From a virus, in the IMG/VR virus record IMGVR_UViG_3300032288_000233, positions 1 to 21,072 of that record: DNA of 21,072 bases, one strand, 5' to 3'. The notes beneath the pieces were generated by a model, which did not search any database, was not told where the DNA came from, and was given only the letters and a program-made list of their open reading frames with translations. Shown piece after piece: positions 7,643 to 15,028 of the stretch (its first letter is position 1; each line of letters starts with the position of its first letter). The translations under genes and the position numbers were made by a program.

Positions 7643-8170
7643 TTACCTCGCTAAAGAATTCTTGGTTAAGTATTGAATGGCTTTTTCTAGCAATTCTGTA
7701 TTGTCCCGCATCAAGCCTAAAGCACGATTACAGCAGTCACAAAGCAAGCCACGAACTTTGCTTGTTGTATGGCAATGGTCTATGTTTAATCTGGTCTTAT
7801 GCTGGTCTTTAGGTGGCTCTGCTTTACAAATAGCGCACTTGCCATCTTGAGCAAACAGCATTTCTTCATATTGTTTAAAGTCCATTCCATAACTGCGCTT
7901 CATGTGCAATTCAAGGTCATATTCTTTTGTTTGACTACGACCATGCTTGTATGCTGGAGCATCTTTACCTTTACGTAATTGCAAACAACCACATGACTTT
8001 GCTCTACCCATTGTCATTTGGCTAAAACCAACTATTTTTTTTGTTCCGCAATCACACATAACACGGTATTTGAAACTACCGTTTTTTGTACGCATATCAG
8101 TTTTTTCTAATAGCGTAAGCATCGCTATTTTTGTTCCTGATTGGTCTTGATGAAAGCGTCCTTGTGGCAT
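7643..8170 (-). CDS. Endonuclease VII-type HNH nuclease, possible free-standing homing endonuclease
   Basis: A 175-residue protein with two parts. Residues 35-65 hold a zinc-knuckle-like segment with C39-x-C41 and C60-x-C62 (VMCDCGTKK, SCGCLQ), as in the DNA-binding arm of many phage HNH proteins. Residues about 93-170 match the recombination endonuclease VII family. They comprise Y-G-M-x-x-x-x-Y-E-E-M-L, C112-x-x-C115, the D131-H132-C-H134 catalytic patch, V-R-G-L-L-C144-D-C146-C147-N148 and LGLMRDN. T4 endonuclease VII resolves branched DNA, but many members inserted between phage structural genes act as mobile homing-type nucleases. The ATG at 8170 follows GAGG with suitable spacing; a TTG at 8182 would overlap the spike stop. 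It interrupts an otherwise all-structural tail block. All metal ligands and the catalytic H and N look intact. Confidence 0.88.
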   Translation of the reverse strand: MPQGRFHQDQSGTKIAMLTLLEKTDMRTKNGSFKYRVMCDCGTKKIVGFSQMTMGRAKSCGCLQLRKGKDAPAYKHGRSQTKEYDLELHMKRSYGMDFKQYEEMLFAQDGKCAICKAEPPKDQHKTRLNIDHCHTTSKVRGLLCDCCNRALGLMRDNTELLEKAIQYLTKNSLAR

Positions 8171-8178
8171 GGTAGTCC

Positions 8179-10539
8179 TCAACGGGCGAGGGCAAATTTT
8201 GTTGGGTTTTCTGCAAAGGCCATGTAAATGTAAGTTTGTCCAGATGTATTTGCATAACCAAATGTGTTTCGTATTTTGAATCCATTGCTCAAAATGTCAA
8301 AGTTATAAGCCGCATTGGTATCTTCTGCGGCGCTAATGTTTGCGCCAAGCAATGAATTAGTTGAGTTAGACAAATTTCTTGATGTGTCAAGCAACTTCCA
8401 ATCTTGAACAGAAGTAGCTGATTTCACCATAATAAACCTTGGCCTAAACCCGCAGAACACAAAAGGCCCATCAGCACTTCCATTGCCTGTGTAACTACCA
8501 AACTTGGAATAGCCTGCGACTTCTGAGAAGCAATAGGCGACTACTGTGTCAGCAGAAGCTGTTGAAACACCAACTGTTTGTCCAAAAGTAGTTGACGTAA
8601 TTCCAGCTCCCCAGATGCCAGCAGAAGTAAGAGTTGCGCCAGTACTATTTAATTCTAAAAATTGTGATGTATCGTTTGATAAAGAACGATGCCATGTAGG
8701 CCATGTTGTTGATGCTCTGTTACGAACTTTTTGGATAACTAAAGATGGTCTGACACCTAAACCATGTCCAACGGTATATGCACCAGATGCGGGTGATGTA
8801 TAAGTCACCACGCTAAAGCCAGCAGTGGCATTCACGCTTACAGTTGATGTGATAGAGCCAGCAGTGTTGGATGAGGATGTTGTGCCAGCAAGCCACTGCC
8901 AACCAATATAGGTAGCCGCATTGGTGTTCATCTTTGCCAATGCACCAACAGTAAATCCTGTACTACCAAAAGCCGTTAAGCCTGTTGCTTGCGTAGTTTC
9001 TGCGGCTGTACTGTTACTTACTAAATCTTTTGTTGTGCCTCGCACAGAGTCATAAAGCGCATGGTCAGTAGCACCACTTCTGCCTTTAACCCAAACAAAG
9101 TCAGGCTGGAACGAAATGCCATTAACAGTGTTTGCAATAGTTAATGCCGACCCTGTACCTGTGTAAGTAGTAGCCGCCATGTAATTAGCACCATTGCTAA
9201 TAGTAGGCGTTGGCAGATTTTGGGTGTTCAGTGCAACAAAGCCTGTGGGTGGTGTGTAGGTAAATGGGCGTTGACCAAAGTTGACCGACATTGCGGTTGA
9301 ACCAAATGGGCTTGTAGTATTGAATGTAATGTCAAATTGTGCTGAATTTGTTGGTATGTTGATTGAGCCTTGCGATGTGTTGTTCTTATAAAAAGTTACT
9401 GTTCCAGCATCCCTATCAACAGCAACCCCAATCACATCATTAGTAGTCCATGATGAACCATAAGCAGTTGTAGAACCGCCGACCTCTTTATTGCCATTAC
9501 TGTAATAACGAACATCAGTTGATGATGTTGAATAACTTCTAATCCCTACAATTACAGTATTAGTGATTGTTGTGTAAACAGTTTCCCAATACCATTTCCC
9601 ACTTTGCGGCACTTGGAAAGTGCAAGAAAAGACGCTTACGCCATAGGTTGTGCCCGAAGCGTTTAGATTTCCATTAGTTAATGAACCGTTCAACGAAATC
9701 GTATCTGGGTTTAGCGGATTCATCACGCAGTAATTACCCCGCCCATTCCCACCATCAGCAAACAGCGTAGGCACATCCAACATGGAGTCATACGTTGCAC
9801 CAGCAGTCACGCTGATGTTGTTGGGTGTCCAGTTGTTACCGTTTCCTGAGTAGTCCTTGCCAATGGTTGTAGCAGTGTTGTTGCTGTTGTCGCTGAAGTT
9901 CAGATAGAAGCCGTTAGTGCCGTATGTACCTGTGTATTTCAAAGGTTGCCATACACCAGTAACAGTGTTTGTTTGACCAAACGATGATGGTGTCAGGGCT
10001 TGACCGTCAATGAAGTTGACTTCGGTTAGGTAGCCGTCAAGATAGGCTGTACCGTTTCCAAGTCTTCCAATGCTGTGAGAAACGGCAGTATTGACATTTG
10101 TGCTTAAATTTAATGGGCAATTTGTTCCTGTATATGAATAGGAAATTCCATTTACATAAATAATTACTCTATTAGTTGCTGTGGCTTGTGTAGTATCAAC
10201 ATATATAACAATGTGATACCAAGCTGAAGGGTCACGATATACCGCTGTTGTTACAACATCTAAAACCCAAGAAGTCCCATCATTGTAAGCAACATTAATA
10301 GCATTACTGCTTGTTCCAATCTGAAATCTTGCAGAAGGTGCGACATTTGTAGAAAACAGCGTAATGTTGGACGCTAGAGTTCCAAGTTTTACCCAAGAAG
10401 ACCAAGTAAATTTTTGTTGATTTCCTGCAACGCTTGGTGTTCGATTGAAATAAGCACTTGCACTTGAACGCAGACGCACACTGCGGCTAATTTGATAGCC
10501 ACTAGGCTTAGAAAAGAATAAGTCTTTGGATGCAAACAT
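8179..10539 (-). CDS. Tail spike/receptor-binding protein with lectin-like domains
   Basis: A 786-residue protein. Residues about 43-190 form a LamG/concanavalin A-like fold candidate (FTWSSWVKLG, AWYHIVIYVD, RVIIYVNG, DGYLTEVNFIDGQAL). Residues about 305-430 resemble a SPRY-like beta sandwich (GKWYWET, DVIGVAVDRDAGTVTFYKNN). Residues about 455-786 contain three diverged copies of a module beginning Y-T-x-x-x-S/G and holding PxF/LVxxK (FQPDFVWVKGRSG, VRPSLVIQKVRNR, FRPRFIMVKSATS). The end is NPTKFALAR. Lectin-type folds in phage spikes usually bind surface glycans. No pectate-lyase-type catalytic motif is visible, so degradation of the glycan is not supported. It overlaps the upstream fibre gene by one base (TAATG), suggesting the two are coupled and assemble together. 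Confidence 0.8.
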   Translation of the reverse strand: MFASKDLFFSKPSGYQISRSVRLRSSASAYFNRTPSVAGNQQKFTWSSWVKLGTLASNITLFSTNVAPSARFQIGTSSNAINVAYNDGTSWVLDVVTTAVYRDPSAWYHIVIYVDTTQATATNRVIIYVNGISYSYTGTNCPLNLSTNVNTAVSHSIGRLGNGTAYLDGYLTEVNFIDGQALTPSSFGQTNTVTGVWQPLKYTGTYGTNGFYLNFSDNSNNTATTIGKDYSGNGNNWTPNNISVTAGATYDSMLDVPTLFADGGNGRGNYCVMNPLNPDTISLNGSLTNGNLNASGTTYGVSVFSCTFQVPQSGKWYWETVYTTITNTVIVGIRSYSTSSTDVRYYSNGNKEVGGSTTAYGSSWTTNDVIGVAVDRDAGTVTFYKNNTSQGSINIPTNSAQFDITFNTTSPFGSTAMSVNFGQRPFTYTPPTGFVALNTQNLPTPTISNGANYMAATTYTGTGSALTIANTVNGISFQPDFVWVKGRSGATDHALYDSVRGTTKDLVSNSTAAETTQATGLTAFGSTGFTVGALAKMNTNAATYIGWQWLAGTTSSSNTAGSITSTVSVNATAGFSVVTYTSPASGAYTVGHGLGVRPSLVIQKVRNRASTTWPTWHRSLSNDTSQFLELNSTGATLTSAGIWGAGITSTTFGQTVGVSTASADTVVAYCFSEVAGYSKFGSYTGNGSADGPFVFCGFRPRFIMVKSATSVQDWKLLDTSRNLSNSTNSLLGANISAAEDTNAAYNFDILSNGFKIRNTFGYANTSGQTYIYMAFAENPTKFALAR

Positions 10540-11387
10540 TATTGGAACGCCTGTGCAAATGTGCCGTACCAGTTTGTGCCATCAGCAAAGAACGTCAGGA
10601 TGTCCCATCTGCTTGCTGTTGTGGTCAGTGTAGGTGCGCCATTGTTAGGCCACTTCACACTTGTAAACGTACCTGTAAAGCCGCCTGCACCACTACTGAC
10701 AATCAACACAAACGACTTGCCAGCCGTTGCTGTGGGCATCGTAAACGTACAGTTACCAGTCATTGTGACGGTCTGCACAGTACCGTTAGTCAAGGCCAAG
10801 GTTTGAGATGTACCTGAGTTGCCAATAGCAACCACACTTTCAACATAGTTGGTAACTGTCGGGTTGGTCAATGTTTTGTTGGTAAATGCCTCAGAACCCG
10901 CCAATGTTGCCAAAGTACCAGTAGTCGGTAATGTGACGTTGGTTGCCGCAGTGCTAGTCAAAGTCAGTGAGTAAGCACCAGAAGTCACCAAACTAGCGCC
11001 ATCAGCAATGGTCAAGGTGGCTGACGTTGCGGGGGCTGTCACTGCCACTTTGTTAACGCTAGTAGCAGTAGCAACACCCAAAACAGGAGTCACCAGTGTA
11101 GGACTTGTATCCAACACCATCTTGCCTGTACCAGTAACCGCCGCTGTTAAGGTCACACCGCCATAAGTAATGGTTGTTCCAAACGTGGAAGCGCCAGTTA
11201 CTGACAGTATTGGAGTGGTTACAGTTCCAGTGAATGTTGGAGATGCCGTATCAGACTTAGAGTTGACAGCAGTAGCAATGTTGTCAAACTCAGTATTGAT
11301 CTCAGTACCTTTGACAATCTTTAAAGGGTCGCCAGATGTCAGCGTGTCCTTAGTCGCAAAGTTGGTTGATTTTGTATAGTTTGTCAT
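10539..11387 (-). CDS. Tail fibre protein with T7-fibre-like N-terminus
   Basis: A 282-residue Thr/Ser/Ala/Gly-rich protein. The first 45 residues (TKSTNFATKDTLTSGDPLKI, then KGTEINTEFDNIATAVNSK) look like the conserved tail-docking start of podovirus fibres. The middle is beta-rich and repetitive (LTNPTVTNYVESVVAIGNSG). The last about 65 residues form a compact beta domain (VKWPNNGAPTLTTTASRWDI then LTFFADGTNWYGTFAQAFQ), a recurring fibre end. It probably docks at the nozzle or adaptor and carries or pairs with the spike encoded directly downstream. The ATG follows AAGGGATACAA. It could be an adaptor fibre rather than the receptor-binding tip. Confidence 0.8.
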   Translation of the reverse strand: MTNYTKSTNFATKDTLTSGDPLKIVKGTEINTEFDNIATAVNSKSDTASPTFTGTVTTPILSVTGASTFGTTITYGGVTLTAAVTGTGKMVLDTSPTLVTPVLGVATATSVNKVAVTAPATSATLTIADGASLVTSGAYSLTLTSTAATNVTLPTTGTLATLAGSEAFTNKTLTNPTVTNYVESVVAIGNSGTSQTLALTNGTVQTVTMTGNCTFTMPTATAGKSFVLIVSSGAGGFTGTFTSVKWPNNGAPTLTTTASRWDILTFFADGTNWYGTFAQAFQ

Positions 11388-11396
11388 TTGTATCCC

Positions 11397-12956
11397 TTAA
11401 GTCAATCGACCATGCTTAGATTGAATCTCAATCTTTTGAATAGACAACTGAGAACCGTTGATGTCCATCTCATATCCAGTTTGAACAATCTTCCCAGAAC
11501 CACCGCCATTGGCAACCAATGTCTGCAATGAAACACCCTCAGAATAGTATGCAACAACAGTAGCATTTGCACCATATTCAGCAATTCCATACTCAGATAC
11601 ACCTTGCGCTGGAATCAACACATTTTCAGACAAGTAGTTTGTCAGGAAGTCATATCCCCACTTGATCGTCACATACTGATTACTGCCGCCAATAATGATG
11701 ACAGAAATCTTCTTAATGATTGATGTAATAGATGCGCTTCCAAGGTCAGCATGGTTGGTGTAATACGCCATACGATATGTAGCCGTATCGTCTTTATACC
11801 CTGCATATTGAGCAACGTAACCAGTCTTTCCAATCAAAACGTCACCATTGCGTTTAGACAAGAAAGACTTAGGAAGGATTGAATCCCATGTTGTCACACG
11901 ATAAGAACCGTCTTGCAAAGCTACTTTTGTATCAAAGCAATAGACTTGCTGATTGATAGGCAAAGACAACAAATAAAACGCTTCTTTTTCTGAATGTACA
12001 GCCTTGATGTTTGCTAATACTTCGCTAGAAAGTTTCTTAGACAAGTCATTGCGAACATTCTTAGAAAAGTCACGCTCTGGTGCAGACTTCTCTTGAATTG
12101 TCCTCATCAAAGAACGAACACCACTGTTAGACAAGAATACAACGTCTGTACTTGTGTTCTGAATTGTGTCTCTAGCAATGCAACCAATGCTCTCAACAGT
12201 GTCACTCAATATCATGGTTGATGGGGAAGTTGCACCTGAATAGATCAGAATTTGACGCTTGCCAAAGATGAACAAGAATCCATTGTGTGCAGCCAAACCA
12301 GTTACTTCATCAGCACCATTAGGCCAAATATTGTTCACATTCAAACTACCCGAACTACCAGTAGCCCAAACATGACCCGCAATCAAATCACTGTAGTACA
12401 CAGTAGCATTATTGCTAGTGGTGTTAGCTGCCCACAAACGTCCATAAGCTGAAATGCAGATGTTGGCGTTAGGAACAGTAGCCACATAACCTGTCTTCTC
12501 TGAAACACGGCGGTAAGTGGTTGTGGATACAGCAGGGTCAAAGATCAGTGGGTCGTGACCAGACTGGAAAAAGTAAGTGATTCCATTCAAGGAAGCACAT
12601 TGCCAGTTATTAGCCGTGATGGTAGGAGCAGACCCCCCTCCCCCATAGGTCAACTCAGTAACAGCATTGCTTGCACCAAGTTTGAACAACTTCAAGTTAC
12701 CAGCAAACAATACAGTCAAAGTACCGTCAGCTTGCACCAACTCGTGCATAACAGTTACGTCATTTGAGCCAAGGTTGCCAGTAGAGGGATTAAGTGGAGT
12801 CCACCCTTTGCGAGAACCAACACGACCATACTGGTCAATAATGCAATTTGATGCGATCAGGGCAAAACCTTGAGACAAATCCAATGGACTGTCCTGAGTG
12901 TTTAGCCCATAAAACCCTGGGGCTGAAATACTTGCTATTTCAAGTCCTGTTGCCAT
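11397..12956 (-). CDS. Tail nozzle protein (T7 gp12-like / SU10-type nozzle)
   Basis: A 519-residue beta-rich protein. It begins MATGLEIASISAPGFYGLNT. The stretch NCIIDQYGRVGSRKGW at residues 37-52 is the N-x-x-x-D-x-x-G-x-x-x-x-R-x-G signature I associate with podovirus nozzle or tail tubular B proteins. Later segments (LAAHNGFLFIFGKRQILIYS, RDTIQNTSTDVVFLSNSGVR) look like beta-propeller blades. In podoviruses six copies form the tip of the short tail through which DNA leaves. The gene directly follows the adaptor gene with a TAATG overlap, the expected order. The length suits the family, though T7 gp12 itself is longer. Confidence 0.8.
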   Translation of the reverse strand: MATGLEIASISAPGFYGLNTQDSPLDLSQGFALIASNCIIDQYGRVGSRKGWTPLNPSTGNLGSNDVTVMHELVQADGTLTVLFAGNLKLFKLGASNAVTELTYGGGGSAPTITANNWQCASLNGITYFFQSGHDPLIFDPAVSTTTYRRVSEKTGYVATVPNANICISAYGRLWAANTTSNNATVYYSDLIAGHVWATGSSGSLNVNNIWPNGADEVTGLAAHNGFLFIFGKRQILIYSGATSPSTMILSDTVESIGCIARDTIQNTSTDVVFLSNSGVRSLMRTIQEKSAPERDFSKNVRNDLSKKLSSEVLANIKAVHSEKEAFYLLSLPINQQVYCFDTKVALQDGSYRVTTWDSILPKSFLSKRNGDVLIGKTGYVAQYAGYKDDTATYRMAYYTNHADLGSASITSIIKKISVIIIGGSNQYVTIKWGYDFLTNYLSENVLIPAQGVSEYGIAEYGANATVVAYYSEGVSLQTLVANGGGSGKIVQTGYEMDINGSQLSIQKIEIQSKHGRLT

Positions 12957-13603
12957 TACACCGCCAAAAATTCTTGATTTTCAGGATAACGAGTGCCTTC
13001 CAAAGCAATGTAATCAGACAACATTGTTTTGTACAACGCATGAGCCTCAGAAGAACTCAATCCACCATCTTCACCACGCTCAACCAAGGCACGAGAGTAA
13101 GCATTCTGAGCCACCAACACATCAGGAACAGCGATAACAGTAGCGTCACTAGACAATGTTGCCTGTGGCACTGTCAGGCTAAAAGGGATGCTGTAAACGC
13201 CATCAGGACGAGGATACAGAGTTACCTTGGTGTCATAGCTACCATCTACGCCATCAAAGGCGTAATAGGCGGGAATTCCATTAACAGGGGTAGAGAAGTT
13301 CTGATAGCGATTCATCGTAGCAAAGTCCACATTTCTCATGCGGATGTTGCTAGTGACGTTCAATACATCAAGCACTTGAAACTTCTGACCAGCGCCAGTT
13401 AAAGCATAAGAGTATGTGCTTGAATTTGTAGATAGGGTAATGGTAGTGCCAAGCACATTCCACGCAAAAGCATCTTCGACTTGACGTTTTGCATCATTAA
13501 CAAACTTGCCAATCAAAGATGAGTAAGCTGTTTGGGTGACGGTTGAAACGGTTGTTTCACGCAACCTTACCAACACATCATTAACAAGTTCTAGATAAGT
13601 CAT
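12956..13603 (-). CDS. Head-tail adaptor protein (SU10-adaptor/T7 gp11-like)
   Basis: A 215-residue protein. It starts MTYLELVNDVLVRLRE, a helical N-terminus typical of short-tailed phage adaptors. A second helix follows (LIGKFVNDAKRQVEDAFAWN), then a beta-rich middle (TTITLSTNSSTYSYALTG) and a C-terminal helical part (LVAQNAYSRALVERGEDGG). Adaptors of this type form a twelve-membered ring under the portal and hold the nozzle. The ATG overlaps the stop of the DUF6321-like gene (ATGA), and the nozzle gene starts within its own stop. The nozzle gene immediately downstream strongly supports the call. The family assignment is from memory of the motif. Confidence 0.8.
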   Translation of the reverse strand: MTYLELVNDVLVRLRETTVSTVTQTAYSSLIGKFVNDAKRQVEDAFAWNVLGTTITLSTNSSTYSYALTGAGQKFQVLDVLNVTSNIRMRNVDFATMNRYQNFSTPVNGIPAYYAFDGVDGSYDTKVTLYPRPDGVYSIPFSLTVPQATLSSDATVIAVPDVLVAQNAYSRALVERGEDGGLSSSEAHALYKTMLSDYIALEGTRYPENQEFLAV

Positions 13604-13908
13604 CTGCTTTTCGCCTTTGCTTTGTTCCTTGCGGATATAGCTTGAGCTTTTGCCTTTGCATCAGCTTTGGAGTTAGCACCCCAAGCCTTTAGCGAAAGAA
13701 GCAGTCTTGTCGGTTCACCATCCTTGTACTCTGCACCAGCCATGTTGCCCATGCGAGCCAAGAAACTTGCTCTGCGGGGATTATCCCCTGTTTTCACTGG
13801 AGGCTTCAGATTGCCACCAGTTTCTGCATTATAAGAGGCTCTGCCCTTGGCATTCAAGCCGCCAGATTTGCTTTGACCAGCTTTTGTCTGCCAAGTTGGA
13901 GATTTCAT
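13600..13908 (-). CDS. Small basic phage protein, resembles DUF6321
   Basis: A 102-residue basic protein. The N-terminal half (SPTWQTKAGQSKSGGLNAKG, then RASYNAETGGNLKPPVK) and the following RRASFLARMGNM resemble the SPAW...GGLNAKGR...ETGGNLKAPV...RRKSFCARMG pattern that I recall as DUF6321, a family found in phages and their relatives. The C-terminus is Lys/Ala-rich (ADAKAKAQAISARNKAKAKSR). The ATG at 13908 is two bases beyond the stop of the preceding gene, with an AAGAAGA element before it. Function is unknown. The basic charge would allow binding to DNA or acidic capsid surfaces. It lies among other lysine-rich mini-proteins and just before the adaptor gene. Confidence 0.75.
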   Translation of the reverse strand: MKSPTWQTKAGQSKSGGLNAKGRASYNAETGGNLKPPVKTGDNPRRASFLARMGNMAGAEYKDGEPTRLLLSLKAWGANSKADAKAKAQAISARNKAKAKSR

Positions 13909-13909
13909 A

Positions 13910-14077
13910 TTACATCTTCTTTGGTTTTTTCTTGACCTTACCAGCCTCACTCAAAGCAATCGCAATAGCCTGTTTTTGGCTTTTGACGACAGGGCCACCC
14001 TTACCAGAGTGCAAAGTACCTTCTTTGTATTCGTTGTATACCTTGCTAATTTTCTTCTCAGCCTTGGTCTTTTTCAT
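13910..14077 (-). CDS. Lysine-rich mini-protein, resembles DUF6496
   Basis: A 55-residue protein, about one quarter lysine. The middle (VYNEYKEGTLHSGKGGPVV then KSQKQAIAIALSEAG) matches the pattern EYK-x-G-x-L-x-S-G ... V-K-x-x-x-Q-A-I-A-I-A-L-S-E-A that I recall as DUF6496, a small family in phages and bacteria. I use the ATG at 14077, preceded by AAGGAGAAACCCT. The reading from 14128 would overlap the upstream gene and lacks an SD. The C-terminus is KVKKKPKKM. Role is unknown; a nucleic-acid-binding virion component is a guess based on charge. Confidence 0.75.
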   Translation of the reverse strand: MKKTKAEKKISKVYNEYKEGTLHSGKGGPVVKSQKQAIAIALSEAGKVKKKPKKM

Positions 14078-14088
14078 AGGGTTTCTCC

Positions 14089-14373
14089 TTAGTACAGGAT
14101 TTTGGCAGTGATTGAGCCTGAAGTCCAAGCAGTCACGTTTGCACGAAGATACTTAGGAGCATTAGCCAAAGTGACAAAGCCATCAGCGGTCAAGGCAGTG
14201 CCTACAGTGCTGAAAGTTGTTCCATCAAGACTGCCTTGAAGGGCAACAGTGGCAGTTGTGATGCCTGATACATGGAGAATTGCTGGCATACCAGCATCTA
14301 CCTGAACAGCTTTAGATGCACCTGTAGCGCCGACAGCACTGAGTAAGGTGACAGGAGTGGTTAAAGATGCCAT
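14089..14373 (-). CDS. Small beta-rich structural protein
   Basis: A 94-residue protein rich in Thr, Ala, Val and Gly with no Cys and few charges. Its pattern (VQVDAGMPAILHVSGITTAT, then VALQGSLDGTTFSTVG) looks like a single beta sandwich. Phages often use such small domains as capsid decoration, head-completion or fibre-associated proteins. The ALQGSLDGTTF segment resembles a motif seen in small structural phage proteins. The ATG overlaps the TAA of the preceding lysine-rich gene (TAATG). Placement between head genes and the adaptor suits a head-surface or neck role. The exact function cannot be told. Confidence 0.65.
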   Translation of the reverse strand: MASLTTPVTLLSAVGATGASKAVQVDAGMPAILHVSGITTATVALQGSLDGTTFSTVGTALTADGFVTLANAPKYLRANVTAWTSGSITAKILY

Positions 14374-14561
14374 TATTTACCTCTTGAAGATTTTTTCATC
14401 ATGTTGGTAGCGGTACGACCACCACGCATAGGCATCGCCTTCTTTGGCTTACCAATAGCAACCATGATAGTTACAGGGATACCCTTTTTCTTGCCGTACT
14501 CTTTGGCCTCGTTCTCGCCTTTTTCAGAGTAGGGAAACTTCTTTTTTCCGACCATAGGCAT
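14373..14561 (-). CDS. Lysine-rich mini-protein of unknown function
   Basis: A 62-residue basic protein. It begins MPMVGKKKFPYSEKGENEAK, then EYGKKKGIPVTIMVAIGK, and ends TNMMKKSSRGK. The ATG at 14561 has AAGGAG six bases upstream, so the longer reading from 14591, which would overlap the neighbouring gene, is rejected. FPYSEKGENEAKEYGKKKG looks like a conserved small phage motif, but I cannot name the family. The sequence has glycine, proline and methionine turns and no membrane segment. It lies with two other lysine-rich mini-proteins between head and adaptor genes. Confidence 0.7.
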   Translation of the reverse strand: MPMVGKKKFPYSEKGENEAKEYGKKKGIPVTIMVAIGKPKKAMPMRGGRTATNMMKKSSRGK

Positions 14562-14571
14562 AGTTTTCTCC

Positions 14572-14775
14572 TTATTTCCAGACTCGATCAATGATGAATG
14601 TAATCAGGCCACCAACAGCAGAAGCGACCATCATGCCGCCCCAGAAGCCCCCTTTACCCTTGTTGGCAAGTTCCAACAGGGATTTAACATCAGCACTCAA
14701 TTGGTGCATCTCCTTCTGGAGAGCCTCGACTTGAGCTTCTAATTTGCCGAAATCTCTGGCATCAATATCAGACAT
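14572..14775 (-). CDS. Coiled-coil plus C-terminal transmembrane protein (XhlA-like topology)
   Basis: A 67-residue protein. Residues about 8-38 (FGKLEAQVEALQKEMHQLSA then DVKSLLEL) form a heptad coiled coil. A glycine/lysine turn follows (NKGKGG), then a C-terminal hydrophobic segment at about 44-63 (FWGGMMVASAVGGLITFIID) and RVWK. N-terminal coil plus C-terminal membrane span is the topology of hemolysin XhlA-like holin helpers and of DUF-type phage coiled-coil anchors. It lies among head genes, far from the apparent lysis cassette, so it may be a second membrane component or a virion protein. It overlaps the upstream gene by eight bases. Confidence 0.7.
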   Translation of the reverse strand: MSDIDARDFGKLEAQVEALQKEMHQLSADVKSLLELANKGKGGFWGGMMVASAVGGLITFIIDRVWK

Positions 14776-14986
14776 TTGCTACCTTTCGGGGTCTACCCAT
14801 GCGTTTGATTGTTGGGATGACAGGCGCACGAAAGGCGGTATCTGTACGCACAGAATCATGAGACTCTATGGTTACTTCTGGCTCGTCTAACCGCACATAA
14901 CCTTGATGACCCTTCATAGAATCAATGTCATGTTGCAAGGTGAAAGTCACGGTATTACCTGACTGGAGACAACGAAAAGTAGCCAT
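14768..14986 (-). CDS. Small conserved-looking protein with GRPRK C-terminal motif
   Basis: A 72-residue protein, MATFRCLQSGNTVTFTLQHD onward, with a mid-part VRLDEPEVTIES and a basic end (IKRMGRPRKVANV). The GRPRK near the C-terminus resembles the core of an AT-hook, which binds the minor groove of AT-rich DNA, but one such motif alone is weak evidence. I use the ATG at 14986, preceded by GAGGGGTTTT; the GTG/TTG-type reading from 15016 lies inside the terminator-like hairpin. Function is unknown. It lies just downstream of that hairpin, between decoration-type and coiled-coil genes. Confidence 0.65.
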   Translation of the reverse strand: MATFRCLQSGNTVTFTLQHDIDSMKGHQGYVRLDEPEVTIESHDSVRTDTAFRAPVIPTIKRMGRPRKVANV

Positions 14987-15005
14987 AAAACCCCTCAAAT
15001 GAGAA

Positions 15006-15024
15006 AGGGGGAACAAGTCCCCCT
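15006..15024 (-). terminator. Terminator-like hairpin after the decoration-type gene
   Basis: The minus strand reads AGGGGGA-CTTGT-TCCCCCT, a perfect 7-base-pair stem with a 5-base loop, followed by TTCTCATTT. It begins five bases past the stop of the 15029-15352 gene. The tail is only partly T-rich, so it may be a leaky terminator or an RNA stabiliser. Confidence 0.55.
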
Positions 15025-15028
15025 ATCC

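Noticed and set aside
8179-10539. Polysaccharide depolymerase activity of the spike
   Set aside because: Lectin-like domains are visible, but no catalytic motif or beta-helix repeat was recognised, so only binding is supported.
12848-13402. 184-residue plus-strand frame
   Set aside because: It spans the junction of the adaptor and nozzle genes on the opposite strand, is rich in Arg, His, Gln and Ser, and lacks any start signal or family pattern.
13707-14111. 134-residue plus-strand frame with hydrophobic end
   Set aside because: It is antisense to two well-supported small genes with strong SDs; its hydrophobicity mirrors their Lys-rich codons.
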